Shown: positions 9,143-18,042, numbered from the stretch's first letter. The stretch: 64,000 nucleotides of DNA from Gammaproteobacteria bacterium RIFOXYD12_FULL_61_37 (GCA_001801995.1 MGZB01000010.1:1-64000); one strand, 5' to 3'. Notes: generated from the sequence alone by a model not told the origin. Program-made: numbers and translations.

Positions 9143-10048
9143 ATGATGCCCCTCCCCGCTGCCTATCTCACGATCATTCTGATCTGGTCCACCACGCCGT
9201 TGGCCATCAAGTGGAGCGCCCAGGGGGTGGGATTCGCCTTCGCGGTGGCGTCGCGTATGGCCATCGGACTTGCCGTCGCCGGTTTGATCATGGCCCTGTG
9301 GCGGATTGGCTTGCCCTTGCACCGCCGCGCCCGCATGAGCTATCTGGCCAGCGGCCTGGGTCTCTTCGGCGCCATGACCCTGACCTACTGGGGCTCCCAG
9401 TACATCCATTCCGGCCTGGTTTCGGTGCTGTTTGGCCTGTCGCCGCTGGTGACCGGCCTCATGGCCATGCGCTGGCTGGAGGAGAAGGCGCTGACCCCGC
9501 CTAAACTCGCCGGCATGCTTTTGGGATTGGCGGGGCTGGCGGCGATCTTCGGCGACAGCCGGGAGATGGGCGGCATCCGCGCGGCTGCGGGGGTCGCGGC
9601 CTTGCTGGCGGGGGTGGCGATCTATTCGGCCAGCCTGGTCTGGATCAAGCGCATCGACGACGACAGCCCGGCGCTGGCCACCACCGCTGGCGCCATGCTG
9701 GTGTCGCTGCCCCTGTTCACGCTGGTCTGGTGGCTGACGGACGGCCATATCCCGGCCCAGATGCCCCTGCGCGCCGAGGCGGCCATCCTCTACCTGGGCC
9801 TGTTCGGCTCGGTGCTCGGCTTCGCGCTCTACTACTACATCATCAAGCACATGGAGACCGGCAAGGTGGCCCTCATCACCCTCATCACCCCCGTGCTGGC
9901 GCTGCTGCTCGGCAGCCTGCTCAACGGCGAGGCCGTGAGCGGGCGGGTCTGGCTCGGCACCGCCTGTATCGTTCTGGGGCTCAGCCTGCACCAGTGGGAG
10001 GCCCTGGCCGCCATCTTCCCGCCGAAGCCAGGCAAATGCTCCGGTTGA
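9143..10048 (+). CDS. DMT-superfamily (EamA) inner-membrane transporter
   Basis: This 301-residue, very hydrophobic protein has about ten membrane helices arranged as two EamA repeats. The first repeat starts IWSTTPLAIKWSAQG and the second contains LYLGLFGSVLGFALYYYIIK and ALLLGSLLNGEAVSG, typical of the drug/metabolite transporter superfamily. The substrate cannot be predicted from sequence; members export amino acids, metabolites or drugs. Two adjacent ATG codons (9143, 9146) are possible starts. It is the first native gene beyond the island border and converges with the efflux operon. Confidence 0.85.
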   Translation: MMPLPAAYLTIILIWSTTPLAIKWSAQGVGFAFAVASRMAIGLAVAGLIMALWRIGLPLHRRARMSYLASGLGLFGAMTLTYWGSQYIHSGLVSVLFGLSPLVTGLMAMRWLEEKALTPPKLAGMLLGLAGLAAIFGDSREMGGIRAAAGVAALLAGVAIYSASLVWIKRIDDDSPALATTAGAMLVSLPLFTLVWWLTDGHIPAQMPLRAEAAILYLGLFGSVLGFALYYYIIKHMETGKVALITLITPVLALLLGSLLNGEAVSGRVWLGTACIVLGLSLHQWEALAAIFPPKPGKCSG

Positions 10049-10065
10049 CCGGCGGAACAGGCCCT

Positions 10066-13000
10066 TCAACCCCCGTCATTCGCCTCCAGCATCCCCCGCA
10101 CGGCCCCAAAGCGCAGATAGAGCGCGGGCACCACGATCATGTTGAGCAGGGTGGAGCTGGCCAGGCCGAACAGGATGACGATGGCCATGGGCGACTGGAT
10201 CTCGCTGCCCGGCTGGCCGCCCGAGAGGGCCAGGGGCACCAGGGCCAGGCCTGCGGCCAGTGCGGTCATCAGGATTGGGATCAGCCGCTCCTCGGCGCCG
10301 CGCCTGACGGCCTCGCGGGCGTCCCTGACCTCGTCGTGCTCCACCAGGTGGTGGATATGGGCGATCATCATCACGCCGTTGCGGGTGGCGATGCCGAACA
10401 GGGTGATGAAGCCGATGATCGAGGCCAGGGTGACGACCCCGCCCGCCGCGTACACGCCCGCCACGCCGCCGATGATCGCCAGCGGCAGGTTGAGCATGAC
10501 GATGAAGGCATCGCGCACCGAATGGAAGGCGACGAAGAGCAGCAGGAAGATGCCCGCCACCACGGCGGAGCCGAGCAGCAGCAGGGTGCGTGAGGCCTCG
10601 GCCGCCGATTCGAACTGACCGCCGAACTCGATGTGGTAGCCCGCCGGCAGCTTGATCTCCCGCGCCACCTTCACCTGCATCTCCTCGACCACGCCCTTCA
10701 GGTCGCGCCCGGCGACGTTGGCCATGACCACGATCTTGCGCTGCACGTTTTCCCGGTTGATGAAATAGGGACCCCGGTCGTTCTCGATGTCGGCCAGGGC
10801 CGAGAGCGGCAGGCGCGCCCCGGACGGGGTGGTGATCAATGTGGACCTGATGCTGTCGATGTTGTCGCGCACCGCCGGGGCGTAGCGCACCACCAGGTCG
10901 AAGGTGGCCTGTCCCTGCACCACCCTGGAGACCGCCACCCCGTTGAAGGCCGTCTCGATGCTCTCCGATAGATCCTTCGCCGACAGGCCGTGCCGGGCCA
11001 GCGCGTCGCGCCGGTATTTGATCGACAGGAAGGGGATATCGACCTGCTGCTCCGGTTGCACATCGACCGCGCCCGCGACCGCCGCCATGACAGCCTGGAC
11101 CTGCTGGGCAAGGCGGCGCAGTTCGGCGAGATCGCCGCCGAAGATCTTGACCGCGATGTTGGCGCGGCTGCCCGACAGCATGTGGTCGATGCGGTGCGAG
11201 ATCGGCTGACCGACCACCACCTGCACGCCGGGCAGTTTGGCGAAGTCGGCGCGCAGCGCGGCGAGGAACCCCGCCTTGCTCCGCCCGCCCATCTTCAGCG
11301 ACACCTCGATCTCCGACTGATGCACGTCGAGTGCGTGGGGGTCGAGCGGCGAGCGTCCGGTGCGGCGCGCGGTGGCGACGACTTCCGGGTGGGCCAGCAG
11401 CACCGCCTCGACCCCCTGCATCAGCTTGGCCGACTCCTCGAAGGCAGTGCCGGGCAGGGTCTCCGCGCCCACCGTCAGTGTGCCCTCGTTGAAATCAGGT
11501 AGAAACGCCTGTCCGGCCAGACCAAGCCCGATCAGTGCCATTAGCAGCAGACCGCCGCTCGCCAGGGAGATCGCCTGCCAGCGTTCCAGTGTCGCGTCCA
11601 GCAGGCGCCGGTAGGTCTGGTGCAGCCAGCAGATCAGGCGCGTCTCGTGACCGGTGCGCACTTCATCGGATTCACCGAGAAACAGCGAGGCCAGCACCGG
11701 GGTGAGGGTAATCGACACCAGCAGCGAGGCGAACAGCGAGATCACATAGGCCAGGCCGAGCGGCACCATCAGCCGTCCCTCGACGCCCGAGAGGAAGAAC
11801 AGCGGCACGAAGACCAGCATGATGATGAGCGTGGCAAAAACGATAGAGCCCTGGATTTCCTTGGTGGCGAGAAAGACCAGATGCAGGGTCGATTCCCGCT
11901 GGCTTTCCGGCATGGCGTGGTTCTCGCGCAATCGCCGCACGATGTTCTCGACGACGATGATGGCATCATCGACCAGCGCCCCCAGCGCAATCGCCATGCC
12001 GCCCAGGGTCATGGTGTTGATGGTCGCGCCGAGCCCTTTCAGGGAGAGGACGGCGGCGACCAGGGACAGGGGCAGTGCCACCAGGGTGATCGCCGTCGAG
12101 CGCGCCGAGAGCAGGAAGGCGAAAACAATCGCGACCACCAGGATGGCGCCGTCGCGCAAGGCCGCCATCAGATTGGCGATGGAGGTCTCGATGAAATCGG
12201 CCTGGCGGAAGAGGCGGTTCTCGATCCGCATGCCCTCCGGCAGGGACCTCTGGACCTCGGCAAGGGTGGCGTCGAGCACCCGCGTCAGTTCGAGGGTGTT
12301 GGCGGCGGGCTGGCGCTGGATGCCCAGTACCACCGCCGGTTTGCCGTTGGTGGAGCCGATGCCGCGCGTGACCGCGACGCCGAGGGCCACCTCGGCGACA
12401 TGGCGGATCAGCACCGGCTGGCCGTCCCTCATGGCCACGACCGCCTCCGCCACATCCTCGACGCGGCGCACGCGGCCGATGCCCTGGATCAGGTATTCCT
12501 GTCCGTTCTCGGCATAGAACCCGGCGGCCGCGTTACTGTTGGCGCCCCCGACGGCCTTGACCACCTCGGCGATGGTCAGGCCGTAGGCCGCCAGCCGTTC
12601 GGGCTTGAGCGTCACCTGGAACTGTTGCAGGTCGCCGCCGATGGGCAGCACCTCGGCGACGCCGGGCACCGCCAGCAGGCGTTTGCGCAGCACATAATCG
12701 GCGCTGTTCTTGATCTCGACCGTCGAATGCCGGTCTGAGGTCAGGGCGATGAGCATAATCTCACCCATGACCGAAGAGGCCGGCGCCATGACGGGCGCCT
12801 CGGCATCCGGCGGCAGCGCTGCCCTTGTCAGTTGCAGCCGCTCGGCGACGACCTGTCGCGCCAGGGTGCCATCGGTGCCCCAGGCGAACTCGACCGTGAT
12901 CACCGACAGCCCGATCTTGGTCGAGGAGCGCACGCGGCGCACTCCCGGCGCGCCGTTGAGGGCGGTCTCGATGGGAAAGGTGACGAGCGTTTCCATGTCG

Positions 13001-13176
13001 CTGGGATTCATGCCGCTGGCCTCGGTGACGACCGTGACCGCCGGCGCCGTGAGGTCGGGGAAGACATCGACCGGGGTGCGGGGTATCTCGCGCCCGCCCC
13101 AGGCGAGCAGCAGCAGCGCCCCGGCGACCACGAACAGCCGGTTGCCCAGCGACCATTGAATGATGTGTCCGATCAT
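10066..13176 (-). CDS. Heavy-metal efflux RND pump, CusA/CzcA family
   Basis: This 1036-residue inner-membrane pump would drive metal ions out through a tripartite complex with the adaptor and outer-membrane factor encoded just upstream. It starts MIGHIIQWSLGNRLFVV and shows the family's twelve-helix layout with two large periplasmic loops. In TM4 the motif LGALVDDAIIVVEN keeps the Asp and Glu of the proton/metal relay, but has LG where CzcA has its first acidic residue (DFG), so it is closer to the CusA pattern there. The metal cannot be assigned with certainty. It is the last gene of the leftward operon, 171 bases after the adaptor, and that gap holds a dispersed repeat. Confidence 0.9.
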   Translation of the reverse strand: MIGHIIQWSLGNRLFVVAGALLLLAWGGREIPRTPVDVFPDLTAPAVTVVTEASGMNPSDMETLVTFPIETALNGAPGVRRVRSSTKIGLSVITVEFAWGTDGTLARQVVAERLQLTRAALPPDAEAPVMAPASSVMGEIMLIALTSDRHSTVEIKNSADYVLRKRLLAVPGVAEVLPIGGDLQQFQVTLKPERLAAYGLTIAEVVKAVGGANSNAAAGFYAENGQEYLIQGIGRVRRVEDVAEAVVAMRDGQPVLIRHVAEVALGVAVTRGIGSTNGKPAVVLGIQRQPAANTLELTRVLDATLAEVQRSLPEGMRIENRLFRQADFIETSIANLMAALRDGAILVVAIVFAFLLSARSTAITLVALPLSLVAAVLSLKGLGATINTMTLGGMAIALGALVDDAIIVVENIVRRLRENHAMPESQRESTLHLVFLATKEIQGSIVFATLIIMLVFVPLFFLSGVEGRLMVPLGLAYVISLFASLLVSITLTPVLASLFLGESDEVRTGHETRLICWLHQTYRRLLDATLERWQAISLASGGLLLMALIGLGLAGQAFLPDFNEGTLTVGAETLPGTAFEESAKLMQGVEAVLLAHPEVVATARRTGRSPLDPHALDVHQSEIEVSLKMGGRSKAGFLAALRADFAKLPGVQVVVGQPISHRIDHMLSGSRANIAVKIFGGDLAELRRLAQQVQAVMAAVAGAVDVQPEQQVDIPFLSIKYRRDALARHGLSAKDLSESIETAFNGVAVSRVVQGQATFDLVVRYAPAVRDNIDSIRSTLITTPSGARLPLSALADIENDRGPYFINRENVQRKIVVMANVAGRDLKGVVEEMQVKVAREIKLPAGYHIEFGGQFESAAEASRTLLLLGSAVVAGIFLLLFVAFHSVRDAFIVMLNLPLAIIGGVAGVYAAGGVVTLASIIGFITLFGIATRNGVMMIAHIHHLVEHDEVRDAREAVRRGAEERLIPILMTALAAGLALVPLALSGGQPGSEIQSPMAIVILFGLASSTLLNMIVVPALYLRFGAVRGMLEANDGG

Positions 13177-13190
13177 CCTAGAAACCTCAT

Positions 13191-13319
13191 TTAAACCGCT
13201 AAGGGCGCAAAGAACGCAAAGAAAAACATCGACTTGTGTCCTCCCCTGTATTCACCTGCCGGGTTTGACGGGAAACGCAGGTAACTCATTGTGTCTCTTC
13301 GCGTTCTTTGCGGTTGAAT
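13191..13319. repeat. Dispersed ~129-139-bp element with conserved GCAAAG-rich inverted ends, copy A
   Basis: Left end reads AACCGCTAAGGGCGCAAAGA and right end CGCGTTCTTTGCGGTTGAAT, an imperfect inverted repeat. The interior shares nothing obvious with the other copies at 45704-45838, 49916-50052 and 63562-63700, yet the overall length is nearly the same. It sits between the RND pump and its adaptor gene without breaking either. Confidence 0.75.
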
Positions 13320-13347
13320 CGAGGAATTTAGGGTCATCTCATGCCCC

Positions 13348-14898
13348 TCAGTGTGCATGGCCGGACGGCCCGGCCTTCGAGGTGGAGAGGCGGATCAGGT
13401 AGGCGCCCTTGCTCACCACCCGCTGTCCCGGTTCGACACCGGCGGCGATGGCGATGCAGCCGCCGTCGCGGGGGCCGGTCTGGACGATGCGCCGCTCGAA
13501 GCTTTCGCCGCCAGTCTGCACATAGACGACCTGCGTGCCGCTCTCGTCCTGCACGGCGCTGGCGGGCACCAGCACGGCCTCCTGGCCGCCGCCCGCGAAG
13601 ATCTGCACCTTTGCGGTCAGCCCCAGGCGCAGGGCGCTATCCGGGTTGGCGAACTCGAAGATCACGGGGACGGTGCGCGTCGCGGTGTCGATGACTGTGC
13701 CGACGGCAACCAGCTTGCCGTTCTTGCCGGGTTCGATCTCGAATGTCCGGTCGAACCCCTCGACCACAAAGGCGGCGCCGCTGGGGGTGCCCAACCGGCC
13801 CAGCTCGCTTTCCGGGACCCGCGCCTCCAGCCAGAGGTGGCCGGTATCGGCGATATGGAGCAGGGGCGCGCCCTCGGCGACAAAGGCGCCTGCGCCCGCC
13901 GCCACATCGGCGATGACGCCGTCGATGGGGGCGCGCAGGGAGATGCCGCCGCCATCGCCGCCGAGCTGTTTGGCGCGCGCTTCGGCGGCCTTTGCCTCGC
14001 CTTGCAAGATACGTTCGCTGGCGCGGGCCTCGATCAGACGCCGCTCCGGGACCGCCTCCGCCTTGAACAAGTCCTCCATGCGCTCACGCTCGCGCCTCGC
14101 CTGCTCCAGGGCGATGCGCGCCTTGCCGGCCGCCGCGTCAAGCGTGGCCTGGTCGCTCTCGCCGCCCAGGCGCGGGCTCAGGACCGCGAGCACCTGGCCC
14201 TTCTTCACCGCCTGGCCGATGCGGGGGAAGGCACCGGAGGCCCGCAGCACGCCCGCCGCCGGGGCGGCCAGTTGCGCCTCGCCGTCGGGCCGCGCCCGGA
14301 TGGAACCGGTGGCGGCAACGGCGGAGCGGACCCGGCCCCGGACCGCCTCCGTGACGGCGAAATCGATCTTCCACTGCTGCTCCTTGCTGAAGGGGATGCC
14401 CTCCGCCTCCTCATGGCCTTCGTGCCCGTGCGCGGCGGCGGCCTGGGCGTCAGGAAAGACAGTCACCGGGCCGAGCTTGTGCGTCAGCCTGTCCTGGCCG
14501 CTGTCCAGGATCAGGGTCAGCTCGCGCTCACCGGTGGCCTGGGGGCTGATCTCCGGCTTGAAGATGCCGGGAACGGCAGGCGCATCGACGGTGAAACGCT
14601 CGTCCGGCGCACCGCCGCCGGAAAGCAGCAGGGACAGTTTGCCCTGGGTGACGGGTTTGAAACCGGTCAGCCAGGTGAAGTGCGCGACAAAGGTGCTGGG
14701 CTGGCCGGCGACCAAGGGCGGGAATTCGAGGAAGAGTTCGGTCTTGTCGCCGAAGTGGGTGATTTTTTCGCCGGCCTCGGCATGGCCATGGGCGTCCTGA
14801 TCAGCGTGTTCGTCGGCGCTTTGCGGCTTCTCGCCGCATCCGGCCAGCAGCAGGGCCAAGGCCAGCGTGGCGGCGAACCTCTGGTTTTTCGTCTTCAT
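13348..14898 (-). CDS. Periplasmic adaptor (membrane fusion protein) of the metal RND system, CusB/CzcB type
   Basis: This 516-residue lipoprotein-type adaptor links the RND pump to the outer-membrane channel. The signal peptide ends in LALALLLAGCGEK, a lipobox. A His-rich stretch follows (DEHADQDAHGHAEAGEKITH), then a domain with FTWLTGFKPVTQG, a second His-rich linker (HGHEGHEE), a barrel-sandwich hybrid, a long Ala/Glu/Arg-rich helical hairpin, and a beta-barrel/membrane-proximal part (GLTAKVQIF). The ATG at 14898 overlaps the stop of the upstream gene (ATGA); 19 extra in-frame codons upstream lie inside that gene and are not signal-like. The His clusters suggest direct metal binding in the periplasm. 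Confidence 0.88.
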   Translation of the reverse strand: MKTKNQRFAATLALALLLAGCGEKPQSADEHADQDAHGHAEAGEKITHFGDKTELFLEFPPLVAGQPSTFVAHFTWLTGFKPVTQGKLSLLLSGGGAPDERFTVDAPAVPGIFKPEISPQATGERELTLILDSGQDRLTHKLGPVTVFPDAQAAAAHGHEGHEEAEGIPFSKEQQWKIDFAVTEAVRGRVRSAVAATGSIRARPDGEAQLAAPAAGVLRASGAFPRIGQAVKKGQVLAVLSPRLGGESDQATLDAAAGKARIALEQARRERERMEDLFKAEAVPERRLIEARASERILQGEAKAAEARAKQLGGDGGGISLRAPIDGVIADVAAGAGAFVAEGAPLLHIADTGHLWLEARVPESELGRLGTPSGAAFVVEGFDRTFEIEPGKNGKLVAVGTVIDTATRTVPVIFEFANPDSALRLGLTAKVQIFAGGGQEAVLVPASAVQDESGTQVVYVQTGGESFERRIVQTGPRDGGCIAIAAGVEPGQRVVSKGAYLIRLSTSKAGPSGHAH

Positions 14899-16124
14899 TG
14901 GGGGTGATTTCCAGTCAGTTGATCGAGTTCGATGCAGGCGTCGCGGGCCTTCCATTCCAGGTCGAGGGCGGTGATCTCCGCCTCCATCGCGCCCTTGTAG
15001 GCATCGAGCAGTTCGAGGATGTTGGATTCGCCGGCGCGGTAGGCCGCCTCGGCAATGCGCAGGAGGTCGGCGGAGGGGGCGACCGCCTCGCGGCGGTAGC
15101 GTCCGGCCGCCTGGATCAATTGGGTTGACTGGCGGTGCAGCCCCAGGAGTTCGCCTTCGGTTTGCTGGAGGGCAAGGGCATGTTCGGCGCGGGCCGCCAT
15201 GGCCCGCGCCGCGCTCCGGCGCTGGTCGCCCTGTCGGCGGTCGAAGAGCGGCAAGGGCATGGAGAGGGAGAGCAGGGTCCCGGACTGGCGCGAGGCGCCG
15301 TCCTCGACCTCCTTGCCGCCGATGCCGAGGCTGATCTCGGGGAACTGTCGGCGGCTGGCGGCGTTGTCGGCATCCGCAGCCAGGGCCTGGACCGAGAGGG
15401 CGGCGAGATCGGGGCGCTGGGCAAGCAGCCCTAGCAGCACCGCCGGGTCGGGCGGGGCATCGGGCAACAGTCGGCCATCGGGTTCTGCCCCGTCCTCCTG
15501 CCCCGTCAGCGCCGCCAGCCGCGCCCGGCTGCGTTCGAGCCCGGCTTTGGCCTCGGCAAGCCGGGCCTCGGCCGCCTGCCGCTCGCGCTCCAGCCGCCGC
15601 CGGTCGTAACCCGACGCCTCACCCGCCCGCGCCAGCTTATCGACCACCCCGCCGATAACGGCGAAACGCCCCGCCCAGGCATCGACCACCCGCAGGGTCT
15701 CCCGTTGCAACAGGGTCTGGTGGAAGGCGCGCCGCACCTCGGCAGCCCGTTCGCCGCGCCGCGTCTGGTTTCCGGCCTCGGCAGCGTCGATGCGGAGATT
15801 CGCCGCCTTCCGGCGCAGCCTGCGCCGGCCCGAGAAATCCAACGGTTGCGAAAGCTGCCATTGGGTCTCGCGGGTTGCGCCGGTTTCATCGCGGGAATAT
15901 TCGAGACTGGGGTTGGACCAGAGGCCGGCCTCAATGGCGTCGGCCTCGGCCTCCCCGATCCGGGCGCGGTCCAGGTCGGCCAGCTCGGGGCGGGCGAGGG
16001 CCAGGCGCAAGGCCTCGTCCTCGGTGAGGGAAGCGGCAAGTGCCGCCGGAGATGCTATCGCGGCCAGAGTCAGGGCAGCCATACGAAATGCCTTTGCGAT
16101 CCGGTCTTTCATGTCGCCCCTCAT
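14895..16124 (-). CDS. TolC-family outer-membrane factor of the metal efflux system (CzcC/CusC-like)
   Basis: This 409-residue outer-membrane channel starts with a signal peptide (KAFRMAALTLAAIASPAALA) followed by SLTEDEALRLAL, the usual opening of OEP repeats. Long amphipathic helices in two repeats end with the motif AYRAGESNILELLDAYKG, very typical of CzcC-like factors. It overlaps genes on both sides by four bases (ATGA), so all three are translationally coupled. The start at 16124 is supported by that overlap; an ATG four codons later is also possible. Confidence 0.87.
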   Translation of the reverse strand: MRGDMKDRIAKAFRMAALTLAAIASPAALAASLTEDEALRLALARPELADLDRARIGEAEADAIEAGLWSNPSLEYSRDETGATRETQWQLSQPLDFSGRRRLRRKAANLRIDAAEAGNQTRRGERAAEVRRAFHQTLLQRETLRVVDAWAGRFAVIGGVVDKLARAGEASGYDRRRLERERQAAEARLAEAKAGLERSRARLAALTGQEDGAEPDGRLLPDAPPDPAVLLGLLAQRPDLAALSVQALAADADNAASRRQFPEISLGIGGKEVEDGASRQSGTLLSLSMPLPLFDRRQGDQRRSAARAMAARAEHALALQQTEGELLGLHRQSTQLIQAAGRYRREAVAPSADLLRIAEAAYRAGESNILELLDAYKGAMEAEITALDLEWKARDACIELDQLTGNHPQ

Positions 16125-16519
16125 TCAGCCGGATGGGGCCGCTCATGCCAGGTCAGCCGTATTTGCCAGCCGGGCGGGAGCCGCCGCTTCAATGGGAAGG
16201 AGAACGGGACGGCGGAGTGGAAATGGAAGTGGGAAAAGCTGCCGGGGGCCTTGACCACGGCCGAGCCGGTCTCGACCGCCTTGCCCTTCGAATCGTGCAG
16301 GCTGTAATCCAGATGCCCGAAGGGGATGGAGGAACGGGGGAAAAGGCGGCTCATTTGACCGCGCACCACAGGAAAACCCTGGGGCGTTTGTTCGACTCGA
16401 AGGAAACGGAAAACGACCTTGGATCGTCCGTCGGCCACGACATCGGCCTCGGCGATGGGAGCGATCAGGGAAAGGGCGGCCAAAACAGGCGCCCACGCGA
16501 TAAGGTGGAACAGGCGCAT
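16121..16519 (-). CDS. Small periplasmic protein of the metal-efflux operon, 132 residues, unknown function
   Basis: A signal peptide (MRLFHLIAWAPVLAALSLIA, cleavage likely after AEA) is followed by a beta-rich domain with the His-containing motif SFSHFHFHSAVPF and a conserved-looking end LPPGWQIRLTWHERPH. No known domain is recognised. Its stop overlaps the start of the outer-membrane-factor gene, so it belongs to the efflux operon. The His cluster suggests metal handling in the periplasm, but that is inference. Confidence 0.65.
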   Translation of the reverse strand: MRLFHLIAWAPVLAALSLIAPIAEADVVADGRSKVVFRFLRVEQTPQGFPVVRGQMSRLFPRSSIPFGHLDYSLHDSKGKAVETGSAVVKAPGSFSHFHFHSAVPFSFPLKRRLPPGWQIRLTWHERPHPAE

Positions 16520-16589
16520 TGCTGAAATCTCCTGAATTCATGGCTGAACCCCCGCCGGTTGGGCAGGGGCGGAATGCAGTCGGAGGAGA

Positions 16590-16946
16590 TCAGACGATGG
16601 GGGGACGCAATTCCACGAGCAGGGCAGGGCCTGCATAGGCGAGGTGTTGGAAACCGGCCGGGATGCGGCCTTCATCCAGCAGGTAGGCAAGCGCGGCGGA
16701 CTGCCGTGGCAGCGGGAAAAAACCGGTTACATGGAAGCAGTGGCAGCAATGGACAGCGCAGCCCGTCCCATCGCCGGGGTGTCCCTGGTCCGCCCCGGAA
16801 ACCACCCTGTGGGCGGCTGCTCCGCCGTGATGGCCAAGCCCCCCGTCCGCCGGCGCCGCACAGCCATCGGCGGACAAGACCATCCCCTGGGCCAGCAGGC
16901 ACAGTATCAGCAAGAGGGCGATGATGGGGTGGTTCTGTTTTTTCAC
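16590..16946 (-). CDS. Secreted Cys/His-rich small protein at the head of the metal-efflux operon
   Basis: This 118-residue protein has an N-terminal hydrophobic signal (HPIIALLLILCLLAQGMVLS), then a region rich in His, Gly and Cys that includes GHHGGAAAHR and CAVHCCHCFH. Short Cys/His-rich secreted proteins often open czc/cnr-type operons (CzcI-like) and are thought to bind metal or tune expression. No known domain was identified. It precedes the other four operon genes on the same strand by 70 bases and is the likely first cistron. Confidence 0.65.
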   Translation of the reverse strand: MKKQNHPIIALLLILCLLAQGMVLSADGCAAPADGGLGHHGGAAAHRVVSGADQGHPGDGTGCAVHCCHCFHVTGFFPLPRQSAALAYLLDEGRIPAGFQHLAYAGPALLVELRPPIV

Positions 16947-17030
16947 GGGGCGATGGTAACATCGGCCGGGGTATCGGGCTAACGGTCATGGCGATCCGCC
17001 ATCCCGGAAGATGAAAAACCGCCATACCCT

Positions 17031-17062
17031 AGCCCGGATGGCGCTTTGCGGAATCCGGGATG
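17031..17062. repeat. REP-like hairpin
   Basis: CCCGGAT...ATCCGGG stem around GGCGCTTTGCGGA, the form of an extragenic palindrome common in gammaproteobacteria. It lies upstream of the metal-efflux operon in a patch of repeat debris. Confidence 0.55.
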
Positions 17063-17070
17063 GTCAGTGC

Positions 17071-17099
17071 CACTTTAGTAAACCGTCGCCGTAATTCCG
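17071..17099. repeat. Half copy of the dispersed GGTGACACTTTACTAAAT palindrome
   Basis: Matches one arm (CACTTTAGTAAACCGTCGCC then GTAATTCCG) of the palindrome seen complete at 22541-22602 and 63273-63340, with several changes. It directly abuts the thioredoxin-like gene remnant, so it marks the breakpoint of that gene. Confidence 0.65.
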
Positions 17100-17251
17100 G
17101 ACGGCAGCGTCTCCTCGGCCTTCGGCGTACAGGGGTTGCCGACGACCTATCTCGCTACCCACTCGGGCCGGCTGGTCTACAAGGCCGAGGGGGGCGCCAA
17201 TGGGATTCGCCCCGGATGCAGAGGGCCATCGAGCTGCTGCTGATCAGTTGA
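17100..17251 (+). pseudogene. C-terminal remnant of a TlpA/thioredoxin-like gene, with a frameshift
   Basis: From 17100 the frame reads DGSVSSAFGVQGLPTTYLAT then HSGRLVYKAEGGA, the cis-Pro loop (GLPTTYL) and last strands of a TlpA/ResA-type thioredoxin. After about 17201 a one-base shift is needed to continue WDSPRMQRAIELLLIS and stop at 17251. The 5' part with the CxxC active site is gone, replaced by a repeat arm. It is therefore doubly broken and non-functional. Confidence 0.7.
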
Positions 17252-17279
17252 TAAGGCCTGTTTGGTCCTTGATTCGTGG

Positions 17280-17438
17280 CTAGACTTTGCCCAATAGAAG
17301 CAGAATTAGTATGATAATCAACACTAAACCGAGGCCCCCGCTGGGGCCATAGCCCCAGGCACGGCTATGCGGCCAGGCGGGGATAACTCCAAGAAGCATC
17401 AGAATAATAACTATGAGTAAAATTGCGCCGATTGACAT
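17280..17438 (-). CDS. DUF3309 family small membrane protein, 52 residues
   Basis: Reads MSIGAILLIVIILMLLGVIP then AWPHSRAWGYGPSGGLGLVL and a second hydrophobic run ending LLLLGKV. The PxWPHSxxWGYxPSGGLG centre between two membrane helices is the hallmark of DUF3309. The biochemical role is unknown; such genes occur in environmental proteobacteria, often near stress genes. A good AGGAGAGG ribosome site precedes the ATG at 17438. It opens the cluster of tiny genes that runs to about 22.4 kb. Confidence 0.85.
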   Translation of the reverse strand: MSIGAILLIVIILMLLGVIPAWPHSRAWGYGPSGGLGLVLIIILILLLLGKV

Positions 17439-17602
17439 GGTACCTCTCCTGCTGGAATGAGAACGCTAGGCCTGGGACTGGAGGAAGCAGCATTGCTTCC
17501 ACAACCTTTCCTCAAGCCTAGAGCTGAGATTTGACTTATCTATCATGATTCCCGACCGCAGGACCGCTAGGGGGTCGAGATGTCCATAGAGCCCGTTTTT
17601 GG

Positions 17603-17890
17603 CTACTTGAATTTGGCAACCGCAACGGCTAGACCGACTCTAAGCTCATCCCAGACCTTGTCCGAAGTTGCTCTGACCGACTCCCACGCATCGCCGCTGG
17701 CTGCTTTCAATTCTTGTATTTTTCCGGCGGCGGCTTGCTGTTTGATACATAGGGCCTCGATTTCTTCGATATATTTAAGCTTTGTATGCGCAGCTACGCT
17801 TTCTATCTTAGCGGTCAAGAGGTCAATTTCTGCACTCCATTCTTTAAGTTCTGCTGCTAGATCTTCTATGTACTCATCTCTTGTTTTCAT
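17603..17890 (-). CDS. Coiled-coil small protein (sll1863-like stress protein), 95 residues
   Basis: Highly charged and helical throughout, starting MKTRDEYIEDLAAELKEWSA and continuing with heptad-like Leu/Ile spacing, then DAWESVRATSDKVWDELRVG before a short amphipathic end. This is the layout of the small coiled-coil proteins annotated as sll1863-family stress-response proteins. There is no signal peptide. It shares strand and neighbourhood with other small stress-type genes; function beyond that is unknown. Confidence 0.75.
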   Translation of the reverse strand: MKTRDEYIEDLAAELKEWSAEIDLLTAKIESVAAHTKLKYIEEIEALCIKQQAAAGKIQELKAASGDAWESVRATSDKVWDELRVGLAVAVAKFK

Positions 17891-17967
17891 AGGCTTTTCT
17901 CGTTTTGTTATGAGTTAGTTCGGCTTTGCCAAATGCCGGGTAGGTTAGCGTCAATGCCAACAAGCCT

Positions 17968-18042
17968 TAACCATTCGCCCTGAACCTGTCGAAGGGCAGA
18001 TGATTAAGCCGTTCATAGTTCGATAAGCCCGCTACGAACGGC
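17968..18042. repeat. Intergenic repeat with TGAACCTGTCGAAGGGC core
   Basis: Contains CGCCCTGAACCTGTCGAAGG followed by AGCCGTTC...GAACGGCT inverted arms. This resembles a widespread proteobacterial intergenic repeat. It sits between two tiny genes and overlaps neither. Confidence 0.5.

Noticed and set aside
9053-10069. Long minus-strand frame opposite the EamA transporter
   Set aside because: Gln/His/Arg-rich shadow; the plus frame has ten membrane helices typical of EamA.
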